NCBI GenBank assembly: GCA_002633005.1
Contig: NMRA01000010.1
Location: forward strand, 427,252 to 491,251
Length of the DNA stretch: 64,000 nucleotides
DNA from: Phoronis australis
Taxonomy: Eukaryota; Phoronida; Phoronidae
Reading direction: 5' to 3'
Positions 34,787 through 47,595 of this stretch are shown in pieces. The notes below the pieces were generated by a model that searched no databases, was not told where the DNA came from, and saw only the letters and a list, made by a program, of their open reading frames with translations. Position 1 is the stretch's first letter. Every line of letters begins with the position of its first letter. Made by a program: the position numbers and the translations under genes.

Positions 34787-36472
34787 ATGGAACAGTCAAA
34801 TTGGAAACGAGATTTCAGTGATATCGTTCAATGTTCTATTTGTATCGGTACTTTCAAGGAGCCTCGCATGCTGCCATGCCTCCATTCAGTCTGTACAGAA
34901 TGTCTGGCAGAAGATATCAAGAATAGAGCGGATTATGTTCATGACGTGTATGTGTGCCCTGTCTGCCGTAAGGAAACTTCGTGTCGCAAAGGCGTGGAAA
35001 ACTTTCCCCTAAATTTTCCTTTGAATAAAGCTGTTGAGGTTTACTCAAGAGCGCTGCAAGAGTCTGATCTTGGTTTCCTGTGTTCAGAACACAAGAAAGA
35101 AATCCATTACTACTGTGTGAAGTGCGATAAAGGAGTTTGTCTGACGTGCTTTCGGAAGTGCACTGAACATTTTCAGCATGTTCTAGACGCAGAAAAGGTA
35201 AGACCACTGGTGAAACAAGTTGCAGAAGACGTCGGGGATTTAGTTAAGAAAACAGAGGAAAATATTTCCCAAGCGGAAGGTTGTTATGAAGAGACGAGAG
35301 ACGTTTCGCAAGGCAACTTGGAAGCAATCGACAACTTTGCCGATGAACTCATATGCGTCATCAAGACAGCGCGTGATCAATACAAGAATAGCGTTGAATC
35401 AAAATTTGTCTTGCAAATGAGTAAAATTCAACGCTACAGGGAAATCCTTGTAGCCGGCATTGGTCCTGTTCAAACCCTCCTTGCGCAAGTTGATGAATTG
35501 CTAGAGAAAGGGGAATTAAAAAATCTTTTAGTTGCAAAGAAACAGTTGGAAAACTTCAAAGAAGAAGAACAAGACCTTGAACGAATCGAGTCTTTGACAG
35601 CGAAGTACACCCCTGAACAGTCTCTTGTTCCTATTATAACAGCGTTGAGCAAGCGTCTTGGTGAATTGGTACTCAAAGAGAAAGTTTTAGAGTTCAGCGT
35701 GGCTCGGGGAGGGTGTCGGCTGGGAGTAACTGGTGTAGCAATTATGACAAATGGGCACATCTTGTGCGTGGATGCATTGGGGTTGCGAGAGTTCGATAAA
35801 GATGGAACCCCGAGTTTTGATTTCGAAAATGTTCGCTCTCCGTTTAACTGCGTAAGGTCTGTGAATGAAATCGGAAAAGAAAGCATTTTCGTTAGCGACC
35901 AAGAGGGTTTGATTGTGAACTTAACTACGGACGGCGTAGAACAGAGGTTGCTACCTTTGTCGTTTCGCCCTATTGGTCTGGCTCTGACGAGTAAACGACA
36001 ATTTGTAGTGTCTGGTGACACAGCAGATGGCACGTGCGTTCGTGTGTTGTCAGAAGGTGGGGAAATCGTGCACAGTCTCCATTGGAACGGAATTGAAAAC
36101 GATATTTTCAAGGCACCATGGAACGTTGCAGTAAACAGCAAGGATGAGATAATTGTGTCAGATTGGAAGAAAAACACTATATTCCTGCTCGATGAGAACG
36201 CAGAATTTGTAAAACGGTACGAGCCCAAAACTGATGAAGAGAAACTATCATGTCCGCGTGGTGTTGCAACTGACATTGGCGATTTCATTTATGTTTGCGA
36301 CCAGTGTCACAATCGTGTCATTATGTTAACACCCGATGGCGAATTCCTGCGAGAGGTTTTGACCGGGGCCGACGGTTTAACTGCCCCTATCTCGATCTGT
36401 TTAGATCCCCGAGGTTGTCTTGTCATTGGCGAGGAAGACGACACCGTGAAAGTGTTCCAAGTTCGTGTATAA
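34787..36472 (+). CDS. TRIM-NHL family protein (RING, B-box, coiled coil, NHL), 561 aa
   Basis: A probable E3 ubiquitin ligase. The RING is C3HC4 with C16, C19, C31, H33, C36, C39, C57 and C60. The B-box 2 is at 99-131 (C99, H102, C110, C113, C118, C121, H128, H131). A helical, likely coiled-coil region of about 170 residues follows (135-305). The C terminus (about 320-561) holds NHL-like beta-propeller blades with repeated 'GVA', 'VSD' and 'VCDQCHNRV' patterns. There is no filamin domain between coiled coil and NHL, unlike TRIM2, TRIM3 and TRIM71. The architecture resembles the TRIM56/TRIM32-like NHL genes that expand in amphioxus, hemichordates and echinoderms. The coding region is intact in one exon. 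An acceptor (tttcattttcag-type) ends about ten bases before the ATG, so a 5' noncoding exon is expected. The substrate is unknown; immune or RNA-regulatory roles known in relatives are only suggestions here. Confidence 0.92.
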   Translation: MEQSNWKRDFSDIVQCSICIGTFKEPRMLPCLHSVCTECLAEDIKNRADYVHDVYVCPVCRKETSCRKGVENFPLNFPLNKAVEVYSRALQESDLGFLCSEHKKEIHYYCVKCDKGVCLTCFRKCTEHFQHVLDAEKVRPLVKQVAEDVGDLVKKTEENISQAEGCYEETRDVSQGNLEAIDNFADELICVIKTARDQYKNSVESKFVLQMSKIQRYREILVAGIGPVQTLLAQVDELLEKGELKNLLVAKKQLENFKEEEQDLERIESLTAKYTPEQSLVPIITALSKRLGELVLKEKVLEFSVARGGCRLGVTGVAIMTNGHILCVDALGLREFDKDGTPSFDFENVRSPFNCVRSVNEIGKESIFVSDQEGLIVNLTTDGVEQRLLPLSFRPIGLALTSKRQFVVSGDTADGTCVRVLSEGGEIVHSLHWNGIENDIFKAPWNVAVNSKDEIIVSDWKKNTIFLLDENAEFVKRYEPKTDEEKLSCPRGVATDIGDFIYVCDQCHNRVIMLTPDGEFLREVLTGADGLTAPISICLDPRGCLVIGEEDDTVKVFQVRV

Positions 36473-39350
36473 CATTTTTTATTGTTATTGGGTCTTCTGA
36501 ACGAAATTTGTCCATCATTTCAAGTGTCATTTTATAAACATTCATTAACACGCTGTACATTCTGTTCCATAAAAACGAAATTATCTTGAATCAGTTGCGA
36601 CATCACGTCGATGTTGTAACATAGGCTACTGGATTATTCCAAAAGGAGCCTCATTTGCCAATTTGTTCTGTTATTGTTTCTTAGTCAAATTCTTCAACGA
36701 ACTGAATGTCCGTTAATTATTACTTATCACTGAATTGCCGTCGTCTGTAGAAATAACGAACTGTCAGCTCATAGATCACTTCTAAATTTGGAATCTGTCC
36801 GGCGCGATCAGCATGTGTGCGAAATATCGTCTGCACGGACTGAGTTTTTAACAATGAGCAAAGCCCCCTCCCGATCTCCCCCCATTCAGTGCTATGCGCA
36901 TCTACAATCGTGCTTTGCGCAAATATTTACAGACAAAATGTTGGGCCTCCCTTGTGATATCCTAGATCCGCCACTGTACTGAACACACGCCAGGCATATG
37001 TGGTTACATAACCGTCTGTGATGTCAGACCATGGAGACAGCTGTGTATTGCAATTGCTATAGGCAATCAAGCCTCCAAAATTTTGCTTGCTTCTTATGAT
37101 AATTCATGTCATCTTCATTTGTTGGCATTACTAAATTGTTTTTGCCAAGGAGATGTAAAAACCAGTGTGTCACAGATAATAAAGCCTAATACAGTTTTCA
37201 TTCTTTCATTTTTAGCAGTGAGTAAGAAGGGTGTCACCTTTAAATTTAACCACGTATATAATTGAAATTTGAGTGGAGGTGGCAATCTCAATGACAGAAT
37301 TACAAGAACACTTGAAATGGAACTCTTCTGAAACTAGTGAAATAATAACAAACTCAAGGCATCAAGAAATATTACCAGAAGATGCCAGTGAACATATCAT
37401 TTCAGGCGTTCATTATGGCAAGCTAATTCTAACATGCTTTGGTCACTGAGTCATAGAAATCAAAGAACAAATCAGAGGACTATTATGATTTAATCCACAG
37501 TTCAAATTAAAATCAAGTGCTTTCGGTCGGAATTATATATTTGGTTTCTACAGTGAAAGACTTTCAAGGTAGTTGAAGGTTACAGCTACACTACATAAGT
37601 CAAAACTGAAATAATCTCAGTATAGTAAAGTTGATATGTAAGTCAAAATGATCTAATCTTTCACCAATATAAGTAACTTAGAATGCACAGTACTTTAGAA
37701 CATTTAAGCATTACAGACGTTATCCAACAACACGACAAATTTACATGATATGAAAGTGGATATGCCTAACAATTACCATGGCAACAAGGTGTTTCCTTAC
37801 ACTAGAATTCGACAAGCGTGATTTGAAAAAATAAGAAGTTGCATGGAAAAAGGATTGGAGGCTGGAAGCTTCACAATCCAACATGGCCGATCACTCTATT
37901 TGAGAGCCTTTACATTTTGGGCCTTGATAACTTGAATTAAGAAACCAAAAAGTTACAATGCATGTATTGAATGAACGAATTATGTTGTGACACATAATAA
38001 AACCTTGAAGCGCAATTGACTTTCAAAGAAAAAATGATTTCAAAACTTTTTTTTCTTTAACCATTTTATAAAACATCAAGTTTCAACCTATGAAACAAAA
38101 TCCTTGGTTTAACAAAACAAACATAATATATACAAGAAAAAGATATCTGGACGTTAACCAGGCTTTTAAATCGTGTCCTTATGAAGATCACTGTAACGCT
38201 TCGGCAGACATGATGTCTTCAGCTGCAACTTTTTAATTCCGTTGATTAATTTTATTTGCTACAAAAGCATTTCGATTAAGATTTAATAATGAACACTTTG
38301 AACATCCGGCGTAAAAGTCGGAAGTGCGCATTTTGGCAAAGCAGTGCTCAGGCTAAGGGCCATTGGAAGACACGCTGTTGTCATGAAAGACGCGCTGTTG
38401 TAGTCACTGGAATGGAATGAAGAAACTTACAATGAGTAAGTTCCGGGTAAAAAAGTTCAAGTCTGGGAAAGATATGATGATCTCTGTAAAATACGAATTA
38501 AAAAAACACGGTTCCACTCGAGCATTATTTTTGGTTTCATAGTAGAACCGAAAGTCAAAAATAATTTCGAATTCAATTTAGACCACGGACCCAGGTCAAA
38601 GTTGACTATAACTCAGGGTTTATCGTTTATGGCCCACTCGAATACGAGAGATCTTACACAATGATCGAACGGTAACTTTCGCAAGTTCAGAAGATAACAG
38701 CGGACAGTACGGTAACACCAACCAAGAATGTGATCAGCATACCTGTATCGGCTACATCGAGATCTTGGCGACAACTCAAGACTACAAAGAAGCCTGGCTT
38801 CGTCTACCGTACAAGAGTGTAAAAGCTAATAGATTGTACAAATAACGACAATAACATCTTTCTGTGAGCTAGACGTCATTGCCTAGTAGTTGCTGCTCGT
38901 GTGTACATTCAAGGCGGCTATATACCCGCCCTTTGTCAAAAAATCATCAAGACCACTTAGAGTCATCAAATTAGTATGAAATGACTCTTCGTCAAGTAAG
39001 AGGTGTTTCTGGACTTGGAAAGACGTTACAGGTCATATTGCTATGAGACCACACACCACAACTTTATTTGCCGGCACGGCCTGAAGCAGTAACGAAGGGC
39101 CAATTCTTTTCAAGGCCATGGAAAGTGACCAAAGTCAGAAATTTGATTTTACGTGCATTGTTTCTTAGAATATGCATATAATTGCTAGACACTTTGATAA
39201 TTCCTGCAAGTTATTTCTAGACGGTGATGCGCTCATATAATTTCTTGACGAATCAACAATTGTGAAGTGGGAACGTATGACCAAATTTCTGTTTAATTCA
39301 CTTTCATAAAACAGACCCCTACAACGTCATCTTATCTGAATTAGCAGAAA
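36473..39350. other. Intergenic, no gene recognised; hAT-like right end at 36868-36976
   Basis: The 3' UTR of the TRIM-NHL gene is probably at the left. Bases 36868-36976 match 52136-52249 (shared 'ctccccccattc', 'gctatgcgcatctacaatcg', 'acaaaatgttgggc', 'atatcctagatccgccactg'). They are the right end of a hAT-like non-autonomous element. A possible AATAAA signal is at 37178-37183. The remainder shows no coding motif. Confidence 0.5.
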
Positions 39351-39359
39351 GTTGAGATC

Positions 39360-39512
39360 TGGCTTGTTGTGTTCCGTAGAAGCGAGAACCTCGCGAAAAC
39401 GAACTTACATGCAAGACTTTGTGAAATATTGCCATTTCTCACAAGCAAAGCATGTGATCACACTGGCTTCTCAGCAGCAAGATTCTTGCGTCTACTCAAA
39501 CTCTTCCCAGGT
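39360..39512. mobile_element. MITE-like repeat family C, copy 1
   Basis: Shares with 56398-56545 and 58195-58305 the order 'ccgtagaagcgag', 'cctcgcgaaaac', 'gcaagact', 'aagcaaa...atgtgatcacac', 'cagcaagattcttgcgtct'. The ends are roughly inverted (tagacgcgag against cgcaagaatct). It has no coding capacity. Confidence 0.55.
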
Positions 39513-40397
39513 TTATTGCTGCAAGTGGCTTAAATCAAATGATAACTTTATAGCCGTTTTAAGTGTTATTTTAGACGTCTTGTTTTTGTTAAATGCTTTT
39601 ATATTATTGTGTACATTAGTCCGTTAGAGTATTGTTAGGTCTACTTGTTTTGTTCAATTCCATAGTTGGCAACATTTATTGCAAAGGGTTACGCCGGAAC
39701 ACATGCGGAATGGAATGTGTAATTATGGGTTAAATGGTGTTCATTGATCTGGTGTTTTGTAATACACGGCGATATCCCACGAACTTTTGAATGATCTTGC
39801 GTTTGGCACGCTAGATGACATTCATGTCTCGTTTTAACCTTGACCTTGCACGCTTAAATATTCCGTTTAATTTTGTATTTCCAATGAGCATTCAGTCAAT
39901 AAACGTTTTCGTTGCACTTCATCACGTGCTTCTAATGAACGCACGCGCATTGCAAATTTGGCGCAAAAGCTTTTCGTAATCGTCCACGGTGATGCAAGAA
40001 TAAAAAGGAAAAACCGTAGACCCGCCTTAAGTGACTTAGGGCTCGGTAATAGATTCATACACGGTGACCAAACTCCCGAGTCCAACAGAAATGATTATGC
40101 TCCACCTGACAATTTCTGAAAATAATTAAAATTGATTTTAGCAAGCAAACAAGCTATTTGAGAATATACCATAAGTGTTATCTACTGAGAAAGTTTGTAC
40201 AAATTATTTGTAGGCTTTGATATGCTAATAATTATCTGACTAAACCTTAATTTGCATATTGTTAAGGGGGTGCGTCACACTCAATTTCGGTGTTTCTATC
40301 AAACAGACGCCAGTTCCAGAGATCAAATTTCTCTGCCAGCCTAGGATTGGATCATTTTTGGCTCACTTGTGAAACTAAGGGACGCAGGCCTGCGAAA

Positions 40398-40572
40398 TTG
40401 ACCTATCGCCAAGATTTTGAGTGCCGGCTTAACTGACCATTTAGAACGCAGCATTATTTACCCACCTCCGTTTCCAAGCCGCCATTTTACCTGACAAACA
40501 ACACGTTGCCGGGTAAAACTTATTGTTTGTTAGTTGACACTACGCAAGGGTGCGGAGCTTGCGATAGGTCAA
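40398..40572. mobile_element. MITE family B, copy 2 (opposite orientation to copy 1)
   Basis: Begins ttgacctatcgcc and ends ggagcttgcgataggtcaa. The interior contains 'gtttccaagccgccatttta' and is the reverse complement of 12001-12150 with moderate divergence. A further solo right end, gggcggagcttgcgataggt, lies at about 40971-40992 and looks like a truncated third copy. Confidence 0.75.
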
Positions 40573-42299
40573 TTGCAGCAAGCGAGCTGGTCGGGGAAAT
40601 GGATTTGGAACACCGTGTCTGGAATCGTTCCACTCTCTATACCCCTCTTCAATTGATATGATTGAAATAGCATCGTTTTCGTGTCTATCACTTGTCATTG
40701 TCAGGTGAAGGTGAACCCCGAGGGGTTCTTCGGATATTCGCTGCCTCCAAAATATTTTTTCTCAAACACTTAATTTTTCATCGTCACCTTTACAAATTCC
40801 CACATCATGAACGTGCTATTCTCTTCTGAAAAGCATCGCCTGTTGTCTTTGTCGAAGCGTTTTCGGATAGTGCAAAAAACACTCATCGATTCCACCAGGA
40901 GCGACGTTTAGTGGCAATGTATTTGTTTCCGAGATCTTGTTTGTCGGGTGTCACGCGACTTTTCGCATAGGGGCGGAGCTTGCGATAGGTCAATTGTCGA
41001 TCTGACCAATAAGTTACATGAGCATCAAATTCAGTTTTACGTAAACTGTTTCTGAGACCTTACAAAGACATTCACGTTTAGTTGTAGCTTCAAAATTACA
41101 TCCTTGTGAAAGTTTCGACAATATGATTGAATGCACTCTTATCTACCGGTTCATATTTTTCTGAGAGTCGTTTACACTTATCAGCGGATGCTCGAGATTT
41201 TTGACAGGGAAGTTGAATCCTTTGAACTATTTAGAATTTATTGTTGTTGCCTCTGTTGATCGGTGATATCTGTTTGTTTGCTCACTCCAAAATTATTGCG
41301 AAAGATAACTTCCAAACAAAGGTTTCCAAATATCGTTTCCTGTATTTAGGTGTTTGATATAATTAGATTTTGTTGCTTTATAAATGATTAGTTTTATGAG
41401 CACGTGCTTCGGAGATAAATTATACATTAACCTTAAACGACGAAAACAATGTGTCCAGCAGGAAAATATGCACAATATCCTCAAACAACCAGGAAGGTCT
41501 TCTAATATTAGGGACAAAATATATTTTTAAAGTAAGTGTTTAAAGGTGCAAAGTTTCCGAATTAGTGCTTTTACTCTTATAAATTTGGTCTCATAGTTTT
41601 TTTACCATAAGACTTTCTGTTATCACAAAAATATGCAAACCTTCAGCAAGTCAAGAAACGGGCCGGAAAATGTTATTGGAGTTGGCCAACCCTGAAATTT
41701 GTAAATCGGAAAACATAAAAATTTCGAGTACAAAGATTAAACTAATAGACTAGCTGATATTCAAAAATCAAATGAGTAAAATACGACCATCTTTTGTTGG
41801 ATTATTGGTATTCATAACTCTTAAATGAATATTTTGACATCTCCTCAAGGTTTAAGTAGTGACGTATCACTTCCGAGTTTTAATAGTGTTATATTTTGCG
41901 ACGAAATGAGTAAATTAGTTACATCCATTTCGTGTAATTAACTAAAGAAAAGGTCTCTTGACTGGGTTAATGCTGTGTTGCCGTATTTTTGTCAATTGTC
42001 CTCTTTTACAAAAAAATCAGCATGAAATGAGCAAAGATGATGCGGGGTTTTCTTTTTTCGACTCAAACCAGAGCTAGCGAAAACCCAAGATTACACAATT
42101 CTTTGCTTCATCATGCATTACATGCGAAGCACATGACCACACCGCAGGTACTTTTTTCTAAACAGTTTGGGTGCTGATGCTACGTGTTGTATTGCCTTAT
42201 ATTTTCTGAGATGTCATCGTTTATGACGTCACTTTAAGGCTCAGCCAAAGTATACACTTTCTTTGATAACATCGTCGCCCATTCTTCCAAAACATAACA

Positions 42300-45200
42300 T
42301 GTGACGTAGTTGGCAGGATTCGTCTCAGAACCTATGATGAGTGAGTTAGTTGGAATTATTTCGTTGTTACAGCAGCAGATAAACCAACAGCAGGAAAATA
42401 ACCAGCGGTTCGCTGAGATGATTACAACCAACTGCTTCAACATCAACACTTACCTGTCCAATTTTGCCTCTTTTTATAGTTATATAGAGTTTTGGAAAGA
42501 TTATTTGTAACGTCTTAGAACTTTCGCAGGAGCCAACTCCATACCAACCGAAAAGTTACCCCAAGTCTTTTTAACAAACCAAACTTCGACGGTATACAAG
42601 TTGCTGGGTCCGTTGGCAGAACAACATACGCCACCCAAGCATATCAATCAGCTAACCATAATTGAGGTAGCAAAATTTATGGGGAATCATTTCGACCCAA
42701 AAAGTTTTACAGTACGGGAACTCTTCAAATTTCGGTCCTACGCCAAACGAAAGCCAGGTGAAACAATCGAGGAGCTTGCAGCACACACTCAGCAAAATGC
42801 CGCAAAATGCGCCTTTTCAGCCATAACCGACCCGCAATATCAAGCGACGACAACACGATTCATTTGTTCAATCAACAACGAAGCTGTTCTTAAAACTTTT
42901 TTAAGATGAATGACGAAAAAATGTCATTTGCAAATGCTATTGAAATAGCAACTGAAATTGAAGATGCGGCTGATAATGCCAAAGAAACAGTTTATGGACC
43001 AAAAGAGGAAGTTGTGCTGCGAACAACCAACCGCGTTCCAATGCAGGACAATCACGTGGGTCACGAGAACCTAAAGTAGCACATTTTTGGCACCCAACAA
43101 GAGATTTTTCGAAAGGTATTTGTTCCCGTTGTGGAAAAAGAGATTATTTTGCAACTGATTGTCGGTTTAAAACCGCTGAATGTCGTTTCTGTCACAAGAA
43201 AGGTCATATAGAGGCAGTTTGTCTAAGTAAAAGAAGACAAACAGGCCAAAGTGAGCAGTATTTTAGCAAGACCTATACAAAAGGTTACTTATATTTCGGA
43301 CCGGAATCCAATTCAGGTTGTCGAGCACATTTCCGACAAGAATCAAGTTCTTGCTCATTTTGACCCGACAAAACACTTAGGAATTTTTTGCGATGCTCCC
43401 AATGTTGAGATTGGAGCTATTCTTTTTCACCGCTATAAAGATGGAATTCAATGATCGATTGCCTATGTTTCAAAGACTCTCACGGACATGCAAAGGAAAT
43501 ACAGCCGAATTCAACGAGAGGCTCTTGCAATAGTTTTTGCGCTGAAGAAATTTCATCATTTGCTTTACGGACGAAGATTTATTTTGGTAACTGATCACCA
43601 ACCTTTAGTTTCTAATTTCGGACCAACTAAAGGAGTTCTTGCAATGGCAACCAGATGGACATATTGAGTCTATTTGAATATTCAAAAGAGTGTCGGAAGA
43701 CGTCTGATCATTCGAATACATATGCATTGAGTCGTTTACCATGTGGTAACTATCCGCAATTCGACAAGGAGGAAGAGCAAGCAGGCGTGAATGTTGTTTG
43801 TTCTGTTAAATAGATAAACCTCCAACTGAATCCTAGCTGTAATTCCAAATTGCTCACTAAGGAATCCTTAAAAGATTCTAATATTTCAAAGGCAATGCGG
43901 TATGTCAAAGAAGAATGGCCACGTTTTACGGATTCTGAGGAGTTGAAATACTATAGAAAATTAGCAGAAAAAATGACACAAAGCGGTGTGTATTTATGGT
44001 GCACGAATAGTTATTCCAAAAAGATTGCGAAAACAGGTATTGGGTTTGCTCTAAATTAGGCATTTTGGGATGCAAAGAATGAAGCAATTTGCGCGAGCTG
44101 TGGTTTATTGGCCTCACGTTGACAAAGATATGGAAGAACTTGTGAGTCATTGTAGGTCTTGTGGTGAACATCAGTACAAACCACCATCGGCTATTCATCC
44201 GTGGATGCTACTTGAGAAGCCATAGAGCCGTGTTCACATTGATCATGCCATCAAATTTGGGACCAATTGGTTGGTCATGGTAGATGTGTATTCAAATACC
44301 CGTTTATATGCATACATCCAACAAATTCGTAGTCAACGAAAACAACAACAGAATTGTTAGAAAAAGAGTTAGCACTTTTTGATTATCCTTCCACGTTAGT
44401 GACTGATAATACAGCAACTTTTAAATCGGAAGAATTCCAACTCTCACAGGTGCTCCTTATCATCCTGCTACAAACGGCACAGCAGAACGCCTAATTAAAA
44501 CTTTCAAAGAAGCTTTGCGAAAATCTTCAGTGACACCAAAAGGTGCTTTACAAGTCTTTTTTGTTGCAGTATCGTCGTACATCTCTAGATTGTGGGTATT
44601 CTCCAAGCGACTTTTTAAATGGAAGGCAAGTTTGATGCAAACTGGACGGTTTGCTGCAATCACCTGCTCATGTGTTTCAAGCAAAACAATCTCGACTATC
44701 GATGGAGTCCCAAACTTCTGGGTCTGAGGTAGTGGTATCAAAGATTCACAAGTATAGAGTTGGTATGCCATGCTATGTATTGTGTTTTGGTGCCCAGCAG
44801 GGCAGGGATCCAAGATGGATACCCGTCGTTGTATCCCAAGTTTTAGAATCATGTTCAGTCAAAGTATAGGTGATGCCCGACGGACCGATTTAGCATCGTA
44901 ACATCGATCAGTTCAGACCCAGATATTGTTTTGAGGAAGACAATATGGTCCCGAAATTTCAAAACATTTCAGAACACTGTTAGGTGTTAATGTAGGCAAC
45001 AATGATGCTGTTGATGTTACAAGGAGACAACAGGTAGAAAAATCTGGGGAGAAAACACCGCGTTCAAAGCGTCCTAACCCAAGAGCTCCAACTGGCACCG
45101 AATAGATGCCGCATAATTTAAGGTCGGAAAAACTGAAAAAGAAACGAGCAAATATCATTTCATAGGGCGGGGAGGTGTTGTACGTACGACTGAAACTTTT
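42300..45200 (+). mobile_element. Ty3/gypsy LTR retrotransposon relic
   Basis: Reading along the plus strand with several frameshifts and stops: a gag-like helical part (42334-42909); CCHC zinc knuckles near 43120-43225; the RNase H region near 43350-43640 (FDPTKHLGIFCDA, DGIQ, KFHHLLYG, VTDHQPL); an integrase zinc region and core (about 44080-44480); and an integrase C-terminal part to about 44980. Protease and most of the reverse transcriptase are missing between knuckles and RNase H. A purine tract, agggcggggaggtg, at 45165-45178 is followed by tgttgtacgtacgac, which looks like the start of a 3' LTR. A matching 5' LTR was not found. It is a non-functional copy. Confidence 0.85.
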
Positions 45201-45629
45201 AAAATGATTAAAAAGAGTAGCCATGCAAAAAGATATTACAACAACGCATGTGCAGCTACAAAGGATCCGAAGGTCAACAGAAATACAAATGTCCCGCTTT
45301 TTGACACACGGTCAAATTGACATATACTATTGTCATTTCCCACGCAACATAGCCATATTTTCCCGCTCGACAAAAAAAGAAAAACGTTTTTTTGCAGCAC
45401 CCGCAATTTCCCATTAACTTTAAAAAAAAAACATCAACAAAAACCGCTGTCGGGCATTTTGGGTGTTGAAGCGAGCGTTTCACCCTAACGTTTTGGCTTA
45501 GACCCAGATGTCCCGCTTTTTATCCTGAAGTCTTTTCTACCCAGTTACTCCGTTTTTTCGTTCTTGAATGTTGACCGTGACAACTATGCCACAGGTGTTC
45601 TAAATAACATTCTCTTTTTACAAATGTTA

Positions 45630-45872
45630 TTATTTTACATATTTTTCAGTGTCCACTTTCTTGGCAACAGAACAATAGTAAAAATATAACGATTCCAATG
45701 TCTCTTGTTTGAGGTAACATAGACTACATGCATCAGAATCACAAACTTTTACCTTCTGAAGAAAATAGTTTATGTCTAAACTTTCATGGAAAGTCCTGCA
45801 CTGCAACCAATGTGTTGAGCTAGCCACAGTACATTTCAAACCTACGTCCATAGATTTTTGCCCATTTTTCAT
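45630..45872 (-). mobile_element. LINE fragment, Tx1/L1-like RT C terminus
   Basis: The minus-strand frame contains HWLQCRTFHE, INYFLQKVKVCDSDACSLC and ETLESLYFYYCSV. This is the W-x-Q-x-R...H and C-x2-C...HLFY-C post-RT pattern of L1/Tx1 LINEs. It is truncated at both ends and related to the fragment at 18535-18815. Confidence 0.65.
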
Positions 45873-45879
45873 TTATCAA

Positions 45880-47525
45880 AAAACATCTTTCTGCAAATTT
45901 CGGATAGATACTTGGAGTAGTTTATCGCACTTTCCGTAAAAGCCACTGCATTCTGAATTTTAACTGAAGAATGAAATTGTATCAAACTGCACCAAAGGTC
46001 CAATTAATTACAATAGATAAAGATGTATAATTTTGGATGAATGCCTGACTAAATTATCCACAGCAAGTGTGACGGGTCCATATTCTAAAACCGCTATATT
46101 TATAGGGTAGAAATCTTTTGAATCATTGAAGTTATTTCCCTAATGGCTTAACTAGTCACTTATATGATTTCTCTGGTTCACTTCCTTTTTATGTTGCTGT
46201 TACACGCTGTTATTTTTCGCATTTTGATAACACGTTTGGTTTACTTTTAACCAGAAATGATAATTATTAATGATTTAAAGTATTTAAGTTTTGCTTTCGG
46301 TATGATCATCTAGAAATGGCAAAGGGCTTTCTAGTGATATGGCTTTTAAGCAATTCGGTGGAAAAACGACGGATTTGCGAAAGGATTAATGGCAGCAAAT
46401 TCGTTAGTACACACTCTGGAAGAAACGAATGCAAACAACTCTCACGCATGCGCTGCGCAACCTCAGCGAGATCGGAGTTGGCATTCCAGGGCTGTGCTCA
46501 AACTGATGTGAGTTTGTTAGATGAGTGATGTCATCCTTATACCGGTAAGACGTAGGACATCTATCGGTTGTCTCGTTTTCTTGTAGTATGCTGCAACGCA
46601 CCTTGTTTTTTGACGAGGCATGGAACGTGAAAGCTCGTCAAACATAGCTCTTAAACAATTCCTGACGAAAGTACCATCTCGCAGCGTACGTCTAGTACAG
46701 GGTAATTCACTTTTAGTTCCCTGTGAGGAAATTTCCAGAAAAAATCACAAAATTCACCATTTTTAAATACGCGAAAAAGAAAAACTTAGTTTCTAATCCC
46801 CCAACTAATGATAAATGCGCTCGCAGTCAATTGCTTGAAGCCGCTTGAGGTCAAAGGTTTCATTTTCCATACAAGAGAAATGTGCTACGTCTATGTCTTG
46901 CCATACCAAATAACGAGACGTGCTTTGCCTTGTGGGAGAAAAATCGAAGTGGCGGGCAGCTGACAGGTCGTTTTTTGAAATTTGAAACTAAAAGAAAATG
47001 CTTTGATAACAAGTGAACTTAAAAATCTTTACGAACAAACCCTGAAAATATCTGGTGAGCAGGTCGAATTATGTTTCAGTGGTAGAGAACCACTGTCACT
47101 AGTATTGCAATTCAGTCTGTTTATCGCGCTCCAGTCCTCTTTAATGTGATAAGCATCCGGACAATCAGACGAATGAGTTTCGTGATTTGAGCATCGTCGA
47201 ATATCAGGTCATTATGTTCAGGACAGGATTGCTTAGTGAAAGTTTCTCTGTTATATAGTCACTCAGGCTCGTGTGTTCCTATGCTATGCCCTTAATGATG
47301 ACAATGTTCACAAGCCTATTTTTATTTACTAAAATTGTCACTTGCCAGCCATGATTTTGTTGCGAATAGTAGAATCTTGTATCAAACAAAATTTTAAAGT
47401 TTGATCAGCTATCAGATGATAATGTACCAGTTGGCGTGTCCTGTATCAAATTAAGTACATCACTTAAGAACGAGAAAGCTTTCTCTCGGGATGATTCTCG
47501 GTGAAAATGTAATTTTCTGTGATCA
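45880..47525. other. Intergenic, no gene recognised
   Basis: Short frames only. The right part is upstream of the lectin gene and may hold its promoter. No TATA element or CpG cluster stands out. Confidence 0.3.
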
Positions 47526-47529
47526 GCTT

Positions 47530-47595
47530 CATCGCGGTTTCGAACCTGCAACCCCAGCGGCCGTAGAGTAACGCTATGTTGGCAGAGCTAAACTA
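47530..47595 (-). mobile_element. tRNA-like Pol III sequence, probable SINE head
   Basis: On the minus strand an A-box-like TAGCTCTGCCAAC is followed by a perfect B box, GGTTCGAAACC (plus coordinates 47536-47546). The spacing fits a tRNA-derived promoter, but paired acceptor-stem ends are not evident. A SINE or tRNA pseudogene is more likely than a working tRNA. Confidence 0.4.

Noticed and set aside
35470-36288. 272-codon minus frame
   Set aside because: Antisense to the TRIM-NHL coding exon; no domain.
44460-44852. 130-codon minus frame
   Set aside because: Antisense to the gypsy integrase region.
47530-47595. Possible tRNA gene
   Set aside because: A and B boxes are present, but acceptor-stem pairing and a normal anticodon arm could not be drawn; called a SINE-like head instead.
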